64,000 nt of DNA from Ralstonia thomasii (lineage in GTDB: Bacteria; Pseudomonadota; Gammaproteobacteria; Burkholderiales; Burkholderiaceae), in NCBI RefSeq assembly GCF_958405895.1, contig NZ_CATZAR010000002.1; one strand, written 5' to 3'. The translations under genes were made by a program, and so were the position numbers. Of this stretch, positions 16,105-23,910 are shown in pieces; within the stretch, counting starts at the first letter, position 1; each line of letters begins with the position of its first letter. Below the pieces are notes generated by a model. That model was not told the origin of the DNA, ran no database searches, and saw nothing but the letters and a program-made list of their open reading frames with translations.

Positions 16105-16890
16105 ATGGGTTTGTCGATCAATCTGGAAGGCAAGGTCGCGCTGATCACGGGCGCGTCGAGCGGCCTGGGCGCGCGTTTCGCGCACACGCTGGCGGCCGCC
16201 GGCGCGAAAGTCGTGCTGGCCTCGCGCCGTGTCGAACGGCTGAAAGAACTGCGCGCCGACATCGAATCGAAGGGCGGCAGCGCCCACGTCGTACGTCTGG
16301 ACGTGACGGATCCGGACAGCATCCGATCGGCCATCGCCCACGCTGAAACCGAAGCCGGCACGATCGACATCCTGGTCAACAACTCTGGCGTTTCGACCAC
16401 GCAGCGCATGGTGGACGTCACGCCCGATGACTTCGATTTCGTATTTGATACCAACACGCGTGGCGCCTTCTTTGTGGCGCAGGAAACGGCCAAGCGCATG
16501 ATTGCGCGGGCCAAGGGCGCGGAGAAGAACGGCTCGCCGCTGCCGCAATCGCGCATCGTCAACATTGCATCTGTGGCGGGGCTGAAGGTGCTGTCGCAGA
16601 TTGGCGTGTATTGCATGAGCAAGGCAGCTGTGGTGCACATGACCAAGGCCATGGCGCTGGAGTGGGGCCGTTACGGCATCAATACCAACGCGATCTGCCC
16701 GGGCTATATCGACACCGAAATCAATCATCACCATTGGGAAACCGAACCTGGCCAGAAGCTGGTGCAGATGCTGCCGCGCAAGCGCGTCGGCAAGCCGGAA
16801 GACCTCGATGGGCTGATTCTGCTGTTGGCGTCGGATCAGTCCGACTTCATCAACGGTGCCGTCATCAACGCCGACGACGGCATGGTGTAA
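16105..16890 (+). CDS. Short-chain dehydrogenase/reductase
   Basis: 261 residues, classical SDR. Seen: cofactor motif ITGASSGLGARFA (residues 14-26), NNSGVS near 91, the active-site Tyr and Lys in YCMSKAAVVH (Tyr169, Lys173), and CPGYIDTEINHHHW after it. Arg in VLASRRVERL near residue 39 favours NADP(H). Substrate unknown. It is divergent to ETF-QO across a palindrome-bearing region, which suggests a role in lipid or acyl-CoA metabolism. It converges with the PAS-LuxR gene, 13 bases apart. Confidence 0.9.
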   Translation: MGLSINLEGKVALITGASSGLGARFAHTLAAAGAKVVLASRRVERLKELRADIESKGGSAHVVRLDVTDPDSIRSAIAHAETEAGTIDILVNNSGVSTTQRMVDVTPDDFDFVFDTNTRGAFFVAQETAKRMIARAKGAEKNGSPLPQSRIVNIASVAGLKVLSQIGVYCMSKAAVVHMTKAMALEWGRYGINTNAICPGYIDTEINHHHWETEPGQKLVQMLPRKRVGKPEDLDGLILLLASDQSDFINGAVINADDGMV

Positions 16891-16903
16891 CGCTTCGGCG
16901 GCC

Positions 16904-17449
16904 TCAATGCCCCATCAGCCGCTGCACAAGTTCGAGCGAGGTGTTGGCGGCGTACTTCTTCATCAGCCGCGCGCGATAGATTTCAACCGTGCGCGGGCTG
17001 ATCTCCAACTGCTTGCCGATCTGCTTGCTGGTCTTGCCTTCAACAAGCTGCGCGGCGATGTCGCGTTCGCGCGGCGTGAGCGCTGCTGTAACGGGGCGAT
17101 GCGCTGACAGATCCTCGAACGTCCAGATGCCTTCGCCCAGCGGTTTGGCACGGTCCAGCGCGCGGCCTGTGACGTGGCACCAGAACAGTTCACCGTTGGC
17201 GCGCTTCATGATGCGTTCGTCAGAATAGCTGCCGCGCGCATTCATGACGGGGATGATGCGCGCGCCGGTGCGCTCGTATTCGTCGTGCGTTGGATACAGC
17301 AGTTCAAACGATTGGCCGATCATGGTGGTACGCGCGTGGCCGAAGATGCGAGCGGCTTCGTCATTGACGTCGAGCATCACCCGCTCGCGGGACATCACCA
17401 TGCCGACAGGGGCAAGCTGGAACGCAGTCTGATAGTCGAGGGCGGGCAT
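16904..17449 (-). CDS. PAS domain LuxR-type transcriptional regulator
   Basis: 181 residues. Residues 7-115 are a PAS sensor domain (FQLAPVGMVMSRERVMLDVNDEAARIFGHA; later SDERIMKRANGELFWCHVTGRAL). Residues 120-178 are a LuxR/GerE helix-turn-helix (LTPRERDIAAQLVEGKTSKQIGKQLEISPRTVEIYRARLMKK split here only for length). There is no receiver domain, so it is probably ligand- or redox-sensing by itself. Divergent to scoA with 153 bases between, hence a candidate regulator of the scoAB-hbdH operon; this is inference from position. Confidence 0.88.
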   Translation of the reverse strand: MPALDYQTAFQLAPVGMVMSRERVMLDVNDEAARIFGHARTTMIGQSFELLYPTHDEYERTGARIIPVMNARGSYSDERIMKRANGELFWCHVTGRALDRAKPLGEGIWTFEDLSAHRPVTAALTPRERDIAAQLVEGKTSKQIGKQLEISPRTVEIYRARLMKKYAANTSLELVQRLMGH

Positions 17450-17602
17450 ATGTATTCGTACGTATTGCTGCGTCGCGCGACGCTTGCGTATTCTCGCCAG
17501 ATTGTATCGTTACTATTTTCCGGCGCTGCACCGCACAAACCCCAAGTGTGCGTGCGGTCAAAACCGAGCCGGATTCGTTGGACCACCAAGGAAGGAGCAC
17601 GC

Positions 17603-18304
17603 ATGAACAAAATCTTCGCCAGCGCCAGCGAGGCGCTCGCGGGCGTCGTCAGGGACGGCCAGACCATCGCCGTGGGCGGCTTCGGCCTGTGCGGTATTCC
17701 GGAAGCGCTGATTGCCGCGCTGCGCGATTCGGGCGTCAAGAATCTCACTTGCATTTCCAACAATGCCGGCGTCGATGGTTTCGGCCTGGGCTTGCTGCTG
17801 GAAACCCGCCAGATCAAAAAGATGATTTCGTCCTACGTGGGCGAAAACAAGGAGTTCGAGCGCCAGTATCTGGCCGGTGAACTCGAGTTGGAATTCACCC
17901 CGCAAGGCACGCTGGCCGAAAAGCTGCGCGCTGGCGGCGCCGGCATCCCGGCGTTCTTCACCAAGACCGGTGTCGGCACGCTTGTCGCCGAAGGCAAGGA
18001 GCTGCGCGAGTTTGACGGCGAGACGTACGTCATGGAGCGCTCGCTGGTGCCCGACGTGGCGCTGGTGAAAGCCCAGGTGGCTGACAAGTCCGGCAACCTG
18101 CGTTTCAACCTGACCGCACGCAACTTCAATCCGGCTGCGGCAACGGCCGGCAAGATCTGCATCGTTGAGGTCGAAGAGATCGTCGAGGTGGGCGAGCTTG
18201 CACCCGACGACATCCATCTGCCCGGCATCTATGTGCACCGCATCGTGCTCAATGCCACGCCCGAGAAGCGCATCGAGAAGCGCACCATCCGAGTAGCCAA
18301 CTAA
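17603..18304 (+). CDS. scoA: 3-oxoacid CoA-transferase subunit A
   Basis: 233 residues. With subunit B it moves CoA from succinyl-CoA to acetoacetate, allowing use of ketone bodies and of 3-hydroxybutyrate released from PHB. Seen: IAVGGFGLCGIPEALIAAL near residue 23, the SNNAGVDGFGLGLLL motif, and GAGIPAFFTKTGVGTLVAEGKELREF. AAGGAG lies seven bases before ATG 17603, so longer upstream frames are not used. First gene of scoA-scoB-hbdH. Confidence 0.95.
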   Translation: MNKIFASASEALAGVVRDGQTIAVGGFGLCGIPEALIAALRDSGVKNLTCISNNAGVDGFGLGLLLETRQIKKMISSYVGENKEFERQYLAGELELEFTPQGTLAEKLRAGGAGIPAFFTKTGVGTLVAEGKELREFDGETYVMERSLVPDVALVKAQVADKSGNLRFNLTARNFNPAAATAGKICIVEVEEIVEVGELAPDDIHLPGIYVHRIVLNATPEKRIEKRTIRVAN

Positions 18305-18314
18305 GGAGACCGAC

Positions 18315-18950
18315 ATGGCCTGGACACAAGACCAAATGGCGGCGCGCGCTGCCCAGGAGTTGCAAGACGGTTTCTACGTCAACCTCGGCATCGGTATCCC
18401 GACGCTGGTTGCCAACCACACCGGCGACAAGGAAGTCTGGCTGCAAAGCGAAAACGGCATGCTGGGCATCGGTCCGTTTCCCATGGAAGACGAAGTGGAT
18501 GCCGACCTGATCAACGCAGGCAAGCAGACCGTGACCACGCTGCCCGGCAGCGCCATCTTCGGCAGCGATCAGAGCTTTGCGATGATTCGCGGCGGCAAGA
18601 TCAACCTGTCGATTCTCGGTGCGATGCAGGTGAGCGAGACGGGCGACCTGGCCAACTGGATGATCCCCGGCAAGATGGTCAAGGGCATGGGTGGCGCGAT
18701 GGACCTCGTGGCCGGCGTCAAGCGGGTGATCGTTCTGATGGAACACACCGCCAAGAAAAAGGACGGCACCGAAGACATGAAGATCCTGCCCAAGTGCACG
18801 TTGCCGCTGACGGGTGTGGGCGTGGTGGATCGCATCATTACGGACCTCGGCGTGATCGACGTGACCGAGCAGGGACTGAAGCTGATCGAAACCGCGCCGG
18901 GCGTTTCCCGCGAAGAGATCCAGGCCAAGACTGGCGTCAACCTGTTGTAA
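18315..18950 (+). CDS. scoB: 3-oxoacid CoA-transferase subunit B
   Basis: 211 residues. Carries the catalytic glutamate that forms the covalent CoA thioester, in LQSENGMLGIGP (Glu46). Other family blocks: VNLGIGIPTLVANH near residue 22 and LGAMQVSETGDLANWMIPG near 110. Begins ten bases after scoA with AGGAG before the ATG. The two subunits act as a heteromer in the cytoplasm. Confidence 0.95.
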   Translation: MAWTQDQMAARAAQELQDGFYVNLGIGIPTLVANHTGDKEVWLQSENGMLGIGPFPMEDEVDADLINAGKQTVTTLPGSAIFGSDQSFAMIRGGKINLSILGAMQVSETGDLANWMIPGKMVKGMGGAMDLVAGVKRVIVLMEHTAKKKDGTEDMKILPKCTLPLTGVGVVDRIITDLGVIDVTEQGLKLIETAPGVSREEIQAKTGVNLL

Positions 18951-18972
18951 TCGCTGACCTCCGGAGATACGC

Positions 18973-19752
18973 ATGCTGCAAGGAAAAACCGCCCTCGTCA
19001 CGGGCTCGACCAGCGGGATTGGTCTGGGTATTGCCTGTTCGCTGGCCGCGCAGGGCGCCAACATCATCATGAATGGCTTTGGCGATGTGGAAGCACCCAA
19101 GGCGCAGATCGCGGCCGCGGGCAAAAATGCCATCCGCATCGGATATCACGGCGCCGACATGAGCAAGCCAGCCGAGATCGAAGCGATGTTCGCCTATGCC
19201 GACGCAGAGTTTGGCGGCGTGGACATCCTCGTCAACAACGCCGGCATCCAGTATGTGGCCAATGTCGAGGATTTCCCGACCGAACGCTGGGACGCCATCA
19301 TCGCCATCAACCTCACCTCGGCTTTCCACACGACGCGGCTTGCTGTGCCGGGCATGAAGCGCAAGAACTGGGGCCGCATCATCAACGTCGCATCGGTGCA
19401 TGGGTTGGTGGCATCGGCGCAGAAATCGGCGTACGTGGCGGCCAAACACGGTATCGTCGGCTTCACCAAATCGGTGGCGCTGGAGACCGCACAGACGGGC
19501 ATCACGTCCAACGCGATCTGCCCGGGCTGGGTGCTGACGCCGCTGGTGCAGAAGCAGATCGATGCGCGCGCCGAGAAGGATGGCCTGTCCGCGCTCGAAG
19601 CCAAGACAGATCTGCTGATGGAAAAGCAGCCTTCGCGTGAGTTCGTGACGCCCGATCAGCTTGGCGCGCTGGCGGTGTTTCTGTGCAGCGACGCGGCGGA
19701 GCAGGTGCGCGGCGTGGCGTGGAACATGGATGGTGGCTGGGTGGCGCAGTAA
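18973..19752 (+). CDS. hbdH: 3-hydroxybutyrate dehydrogenase
   Basis: 259-residue SDR that interconverts 3-hydroxybutyrate and acetoacetate with NAD. Seen: TGSTSGIGLGIACSLAAQG (residues 10-28), NNAGIQYVANVEDFP near 90, active-site Tyr154 and Lys158 in SAYVAAKHGIVGFTK, and CPGWVLTPLVQKQIDARA, a signature of this enzyme. Placement behind scoAB gives a complete route from 3-hydroxybutyrate to acetoacetyl-CoA, fitting PHB breakdown. Terminator follows. Confidence 0.94.
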   Translation: MLQGKTALVTGSTSGIGLGIACSLAAQGANIIMNGFGDVEAPKAQIAAAGKNAIRIGYHGADMSKPAEIEAMFAYADAEFGGVDILVNNAGIQYVANVEDFPTERWDAIIAINLTSAFHTTRLAVPGMKRKNWGRIINVASVHGLVASAQKSAYVAAKHGIVGFTKSVALETAQTGITSNAICPGWVLTPLVQKQIDARAEKDGLSALEAKTDLLMEKQPSREFVTPDQLGALAVFLCSDAAEQVRGVAWNMDGGWVAQ

Positions 19753-19770
19753 GCCGATCTGCTTCTGAAG

Positions 19771-19798
19771 AAGCCTCGCTGCGGCGAGGCTTTTTTGT
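19771..19798 (+). terminator. Intrinsic terminator of scoAB-hbdH
   Basis: AGCCTCGC (19772-19779), loop TGCG, GCGAGGCT (19784-19791), then TTTTTGTTTTT. It lies 20 bases after the hbdH stop. Confidence 0.9.
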
Positions 19799-19896
19799 TT
19801 TTGGCCGGCGTGAATGTTTGCTGCGCCGCCGCATGCCTGCGGGCCCGCGTACAATCAGGCTTCGCTGTCTCCGTCATTCACATGTAGGAGTTGTTC

Positions 19897-20766
19897 ATGC
19901 CAGTTTCGCCGCGCCTTGCCTTCGTGCAGTGCCTGAGTCCGTCCGGCTTGCACCGGATGGCTTATCACGAGTGGGGCGATTCGCAGAATCCGCGTGTGCT
20001 GGTTTGCGTGCACGGCCTCTCGCGCACGGGGCGCGATTTCGACGTGCTGGCGCAGGCGCTGTGCAATGACTATCGCGTCGTCTGCCCCGATGTGGTGGGC
20101 CGTGGGCGCTCCGATTGGCTGGCCGATCCGAAGGGCTATGTGCTGCCGCAGTACGCCTCCGACATGGTCACGCTACTCGCGCGCCTGAATGCCGAGTCCG
20201 TCGACTGGTTCGGTACCTCGATGGGTGGCCTGATCGGCATTGGCTTGGCAGGCTTGCCGAAATCGCCGATTCGCAAGCTGCTGCTCAACGATGTGGGCCC
20301 GCGCGTGACGGAATCGTCGTTGACGCGCATCGGCGCGTATCTCGGACTGAACGTCCGCTTCAAGACGTTTGATGAAGGGCTGACATACCTCAAGACGATC
20401 AGCGCTTCATTCGGCCCCCACACGCCGGAGCAATGGCGTGAGTTGAATACCGCGATCCTGAAACCGCAGGGCGGCGAGTGGATTCTGCATTACGATCCGC
20501 GCCTGGCCGAGCCGTTCAAGAACACCACGCCCGAGATGATTGCTGCCGGCGAAGCGACGCTCTGGAAGCTGTTCGAGGCGATTCCCGGCGAGGTCCTGGT
20601 CGTACGCGGCGCGCATTCAGATTTGCTCACGCGCGAGACCGTCGAGGCCATGATGCAGCGCGGCCAACATGTGAACACGGTGGAAATTCCAGATGTGGGC
20701 CACGCGCCGACCTTCATCCAGCCAGATCAGGTGGCGATCGCCCGCAAGTTCTTCCTCGGTCAATGA
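19897..20766 (+). CDS. Alpha/beta hydrolase
   Basis: 289 residues. Core motifs: VLVCVHGLSRTGRDFDVLAQAL near residue 32, CPDVVGRGRSDWLADP, nucleophile elbow FGTSMGGLIGIGLAG (Ser about 109), acid region VVRGAHSDLLTRE and catalytic His in PDVGHAPTF. Start ATG 19897 has TAGGAG seven bases upstream. Related to the family that includes lactone and ester hydrolases; substrate not known. It is 30 bases before the RidA gene on the same strand, so a shared transcript with ridA and relA is possible. Confidence 0.87.
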   Translation: MPVSPRLAFVQCLSPSGLHRMAYHEWGDSQNPRVLVCVHGLSRTGRDFDVLAQALCNDYRVVCPDVVGRGRSDWLADPKGYVLPQYASDMVTLLARLNAESVDWFGTSMGGLIGIGLAGLPKSPIRKLLLNDVGPRVTESSLTRIGAYLGLNVRFKTFDEGLTYLKTISASFGPHTPEQWRELNTAILKPQGGEWILHYDPRLAEPFKNTTPEMIAAGEATLWKLFEAIPGEVLVVRGAHSDLLTRETVEAMMQRGQHVNTVEIPDVGHAPTFIQPDQVAIARKFFLGQ

Positions 20767-20796
20767 CCGTTTGTCTGACCCCATTCGATTTGCAAG

Positions 20797-21165
20797 ATGA
20801 GCACTGAACTGAAGCGTTACAACGTCGAACATCGCTATTCCGACGCGGCCGTCTACAACGGCGTCGTCTACGTGGCCGGCCAGGTGCCCGAGACCACGCT
20901 GGACGCCGGCATTGCCGAGCAGACGGCGGAAGTGCTCGCCATCATCGATCGCGTGCTGGCCGCCAACGGCAGCGACAAGACGCGCATCCTGATGTGCCAG
21001 ATCTTCCTCAAAGACATCGGCGAGATTGGTGAGATGAACAAGGTGTGGGACCAGTGGGTCGCCGCTGATTCCAAGAACTCGCCGCCGCGCGCCACCGTTG
21101 AGGCCGCGCTGGCCAATCCGAAGTACCGTATCGAAATCGTCGTGACGGCCGCGCAGAAAAGCTGA
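20797..21165 (+). CDS. RidA family protein
   Basis: 122 residues of the YjgF/YER057c/UK114 family, small trimeric proteins; the RidA type deaminates reactive enamine/imine intermediates from PLP enzymes. Seen: HRYSDAAVYNGVVYVAGQVPE at the N-terminus, QIFLKDIGEIGEMNKVWDQW, and SPPRATVEAALANPKYRIEIVVTA near the end. The arginine of RidA-type active sites is present (PPRATVEA), but the usual following cysteine-containing stretch is not, so it may be a subgroup other than RidA itself. 38 bases before relA. Confidence 0.87.
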   Translation: MSTELKRYNVEHRYSDAAVYNGVVYVAGQVPETTLDAGIAEQTAEVLAIIDRVLAANGSDKTRILMCQIFLKDIGEIGEMNKVWDQWVAADSKNSPPRATVEAALANPKYRIEIVVTAAQKS

Positions 21166-21203
21166 GCCCGTCGCGTCACAGCAGGACGCAAGCAGGACGC
21201 ATC

Positions 21204-23429
21204 ATGGAGAACAAGACCGAACGGCCGGCCGAGTTGCCCGGATCGACGGCAGAGCAGGTCGCTCGGGCGATCGAATACCTCGCGGCCAATGCCGCAGACA
21301 GCGTCACGCTGACCGGCGAGCCGCTGGAGTCGCATGCGCGCGGCACGATCGCCATCCTTGAAGGGTTGCGTGTCGACACGCCGTCGTTGCAGGCGGCCGC
21401 GCTGTTTCTGTTGCCCACGCTGGCAATGGACAGCGAAAAGGCGCTCGAGCCTGCATTCGGTGCCGAGGTCGTCAAGCTCGTGCACGACGTGCGGCAACTG
21501 CTGCGCATTGGCGCGATTGCGGGCCTCGTCAGCCCGACCGATGCCAGCATTACGCGCAAGAACGAAGCCGAAGCACGCCGCGCGCAAGTCGAGGCGTTGC
21601 GCAAGATGTTGCTCGCGTTCGCGCAAGACATTCGCGTGGTGATGATCCGCCTGGCGTCGCGGTTGCAGTCGCTTCGCTGGCTGGCCCAGACGAAGCGGTC
21701 GGCGCCGGAAGGCATGGCGCGCGAGACGCTGGATATCTACGCGCCGCTCGCAAACCGCCTGGGCATCTGGCAGCTGAAGTGGGAGCTTGAAGACCTCGGC
21801 TTCCGCTTTGAGGATCCCGATACCTATAAGCGCATCGCGCGCCTGCTGGACGAAAAGCGCATCGAGCGCGAGAAGTTCATCGGCCAGGCCATCGAGCAAC
21901 TCCAAAAGACATTGCACGATGCCGGCATTCAGGCTGAGGTCAGCGGTCGGCCCAAGCACATCTACAGCATCTGGAAGAAGATGCGAGGCAAGGAACTGGA
22001 CTTTGCCGATCTGTACGACGTGCGCGCCTTCCGTGTCATCGTCGACGACATCAAGGATTGCTACACGGTGCTCGGTTTCGTGCACCACATGTGGCAGCCG
22101 ATCCCGAAAGAGTTCGACGACTACATCTCACGCCCAAAGGCCAACGGCTACATGTCGCTGCACACGGTGGTGATCGGCGACGACGGCCGTGCGCTCGAGG
22201 TGCAGATTCGCACGCGCGAGATGCACCACTTTGCCGAGTACGGCGTGGCTGCGCACTGGCGCTACAAGGAGGCGGGCAACAAGGGCTACGCCGGCCAGTT
22301 CTCTGCCAGCGAGCGCTACGACGAGAAGATCGCGTGGCTGCGCCAGTTGCTCGCCTGGAAAGATGACGCCGAGCACACCGTCGCGCACGAGGATTCGCCG
22401 TGGGAGCAGCTCAAGCACACCGAGCTGGATGACCACATTTACGTGCTGACGCCGCAGGCGCGCGTGATCGCGTTGCCGCAAGGTGCGACGCCCGTCGATT
22501 TTGCGTATTACCTGCATAGCGATCTCGGCCACCGCTGCCGCGGCGCGCGCGTCGACGGCACGATGGTGCCGCTGAACACGCCGCTCAAGAACGGCCAGAC
22601 CGTCGAGATTGTTACCGTCAAGCACGGCGGGCCGTCACGTGATTGGCTGAACACCGAGCTGCACTATCTTGTCAGCCCGCGCGCCCGCACGAAAGTGCGC
22701 GCGTGGTTCAACGCGATGGAACTGGAAGAGACGCTCGCGCAGGGCCGGGCGCTTATCGACAAGACGCTGCAGCGTGAGGGCAAGACCGCCGTCAACCTGG
22801 AAGAACTGGCCGCCAAGCTCGGCTACAAGACGTCGGACGATCTCTATGCCGTGGTCGCCAAGGACGAACTGAGCCTGCGCCGCATCGAGGCCGTTTTGCG
22901 CTCGGATGGGGCGCCGCCGCCCGCGCCCGTCGACGACGAAGCGGCCATCACCAAGAAGAGCCGCGCCACCAGCGTGGCTCGTGGCGCCAAGAGCGGCGTG
23001 CTCGTGGTGGGCGTCGATTCGCTCCTCACGCAGATGTCGCGTTGCTGCAAGCCGGCACCGCCGGACCCCATCGTTGGTTTTGTCACGCGTGGGCGCGGCG
23101 TATCGATCCACCGTCAGAGCTGCGCGACCTTTCAGCAACTGGCTGCCCGGGCGCCCGGCCGTGTAATCCAGACGGAATGGGGCCAGCGCAGCGATTCGGT
23201 CTATCCGATCGACATCCAGGTCGAGGCGCTGGACCGGCAGGGATTGTTGCGTGACATCTCGGAAATCCTCTCGCGCGAGAAGATCAACGTGACCGGCGTG
23301 CGCACGCTGTCGAGCAAAGGCGTCGCAAAAATGCAGTTCACCGCGGAGGTGGCAGAGGCGACACAGCTGCAGCGCGCGCTGACTTTGATCGAAGAGGTGC
23401 AGGGGGTGTTGACAGCTCGAAGGAAGTGA
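21204..23429 (+). CDS. relA: GTP pyrophosphokinase RelA
   Basis: 741-residue ribosome-associated (p)ppGpp synthetase of the stringent response. Domains in order: degenerate hydrolase HD region (about 20-190), synthetase (about 220-370), TGS (about 400-465) starting DHIYVLTPQARVIALPQG, helical/zinc-finger region with CCKP near 614, and C-terminal ACT (about 660-738). The HD catalytic motif is lost (LFLLPTLAMDSE where hydrolases have HDVVED-like sequence), and the synthetase carries EFDDYISRPK, the acidic EXDD motif of monofunctional RelA rather than the RXKD of SpoT. So it should synthesise but not degrade ppGpp. The tRNA-Val promoter overlaps its 3' end. Confidence 0.94.
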   Translation: MENKTERPAELPGSTAEQVARAIEYLAANAADSVTLTGEPLESHARGTIAILEGLRVDTPSLQAAALFLLPTLAMDSEKALEPAFGAEVVKLVHDVRQLLRIGAIAGLVSPTDASITRKNEAEARRAQVEALRKMLLAFAQDIRVVMIRLASRLQSLRWLAQTKRSAPEGMARETLDIYAPLANRLGIWQLKWELEDLGFRFEDPDTYKRIARLLDEKRIEREKFIGQAIEQLQKTLHDAGIQAEVSGRPKHIYSIWKKMRGKELDFADLYDVRAFRVIVDDIKDCYTVLGFVHHMWQPIPKEFDDYISRPKANGYMSLHTVVIGDDGRALEVQIRTREMHHFAEYGVAAHWRYKEAGNKGYAGQFSASERYDEKIAWLRQLLAWKDDAEHTVAHEDSPWEQLKHTELDDHIYVLTPQARVIALPQGATPVDFAYYLHSDLGHRCRGARVDGTMVPLNTPLKNGQTVEIVTVKHGGPSRDWLNTELHYLVSPRARTKVRAWFNAMELEETLAQGRALIDKTLQREGKTAVNLEELAAKLGYKTSDDLYAVVAKDELSLRRIEAVLRSDGAPPPAPVDDEAAITKKSRATSVARGAKSGVLVVGVDSLLTQMSRCCKPAPPDPIVGFVTRGRGVSIHRQSCATFQQLAARAPGRVIQTEWGQRSDSVYPIDIQVEALDRQGLLRDISEILSREKINVTGVRTLSSKGVAKMQFTAEVAEATQLQRALTLIEEVQGVLTARRK

Positions 23430-23438
23430 CGGTATAGT
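23409..23438 (+). promoter_or_regulatory. Sigma-70 promoter of tRNA-Val
   Basis: Perfect -35 TTGACA at 23409-23414, 18-base spacer and -10 TATAGT at 23433-23438, inside the last codons of relA and 13 bases before the tRNA. It may also drive the thrS leader, as no terminator is seen between them. Confidence 0.8.
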
Positions 23439-23451
23439 TTCGTTCTTCGGC

Positions 23452-23528
23452 AGGCTCGTAGCTCAGCTGGTTAGAGCACCACCTTGACATGGTGGGGGTC
23501 GTTGGTTCGAGTCCAATCGAGCCTACCA
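23452..23528 (+). tRNA. tRNA-Val (anticodon GAC)
   Basis: 77 bases with encoded CCA. The acceptor AGGCTCG pairs with CGAGCCT. The anticodon stem CCACC/GGTGG closes the loop TTGACAT, anticodon GAC, reading GTC and GTT. The T arm GTTGG TTCGAGT CCAAT is regular. Confidence 0.97.
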
Positions 23529-23620
23529 ACGCATTTGGCAGGACGCGTCGGGTAGGGTGTCCAAGCCGTCATCCTCGCAATTCCCGGGTTTGTCCCGTAC
23601 AACAGAACACAAGGCGAAAT

Positions 23621-23665
23621 ATGATTCAGGCACCGCGAACTACAACCGCTTCGGAGCGACAGTAG
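23621..23665 (+). CDS. Candidate thrS leader peptide
   Basis: 14-codon frame encoding MIQAPRTTTASERQ, stop TAG at 23663-23665. AAGG at 23611-23614 gives a Shine-Dalgarno six bases from the ATG. The three threonine codons ACT ACA ACC are consecutive at 23639-23647. Threonyl-tRNA is the product of the downstream enzyme, so a stall here would report threonyl-tRNA shortage. A ribosome that finishes and sits at the stop codon would reach about 23675-23677 and cover part of the antiterminator arm at 23673-23679. The coding function is inferred from context; the peptide itself is probably not functional. Confidence 0.65.
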   Translation: MIQAPRTTTASERQ

Positions 23666-23672
23666 TCAAGGT

Positions 23673-23727
23673 GCGTTTTTCGCCCTTTGCGGTCCACCCA
23701 AGCAGTGGATAGCGCAAATGAAAACGC
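23673..23727 (+). promoter_or_regulatory. Candidate antiterminator hairpin of the thrS leader
   Basis: The outer stem GCGTTTT (23673-23679) pairs exactly with AAAACGC (23721-23727), which is also the left arm of the terminator, so the two folds exclude each other. The inner stem has TTTGCG (23686-23691)/CGCAAA (23713-23718) and TCCAC (23693-23697)/GTGGA (23705-23709), loop CCAAGCA. Confidence 0.55.
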
Positions 23728-23748
23728 GGCCTTGGCCGCGTTTTTTTT
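23721..23748 (+). terminator. Attenuator terminator upstream of thrS
   Basis: AAAACGCGGCC (23721-23731), loop TT, GGCCGCGTTTT (23734-23744), with eight T in a row (23741-23748). A strong intrinsic terminator 56 bases after the leader-frame stop and 162 bases before thrS. No other gene needs it except tRNA-Val. Confidence 0.9.
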
Positions 23749-23910
23749 CGTCCGCAGTTTCGTGTCACGCGTGGCGATCAAGCTGAAAGCGCTTCGAAGC
23801 ATTCGATTCGACAACCTGCTGCGCTGACTTGGCGCGGCGCACGACAGAATAACGACCGCTGTGCATCTCTGAAACCTGAAATGCGCGACGGTGACTCCAC
23901 AGGAGCAAGC

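Larger units (their letters stand above)
23529..23910 (+). promoter_or_regulatory. thrS leader region with candidate threonine attenuator
   Basis: 382 bases without an ordinary gene. Contents in order: a short leader reading frame (23621-23665) with three Thr codons in a row, a compound hairpin (23673-23727) and an intrinsic terminator (23721-23748), then 160 bases of unmarked sequence to the thrS start. The layout matches ribosome-mediated transcription attenuation. No separate promoter was recognised between the tRNA and the leader frame. Confidence 0.7.
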
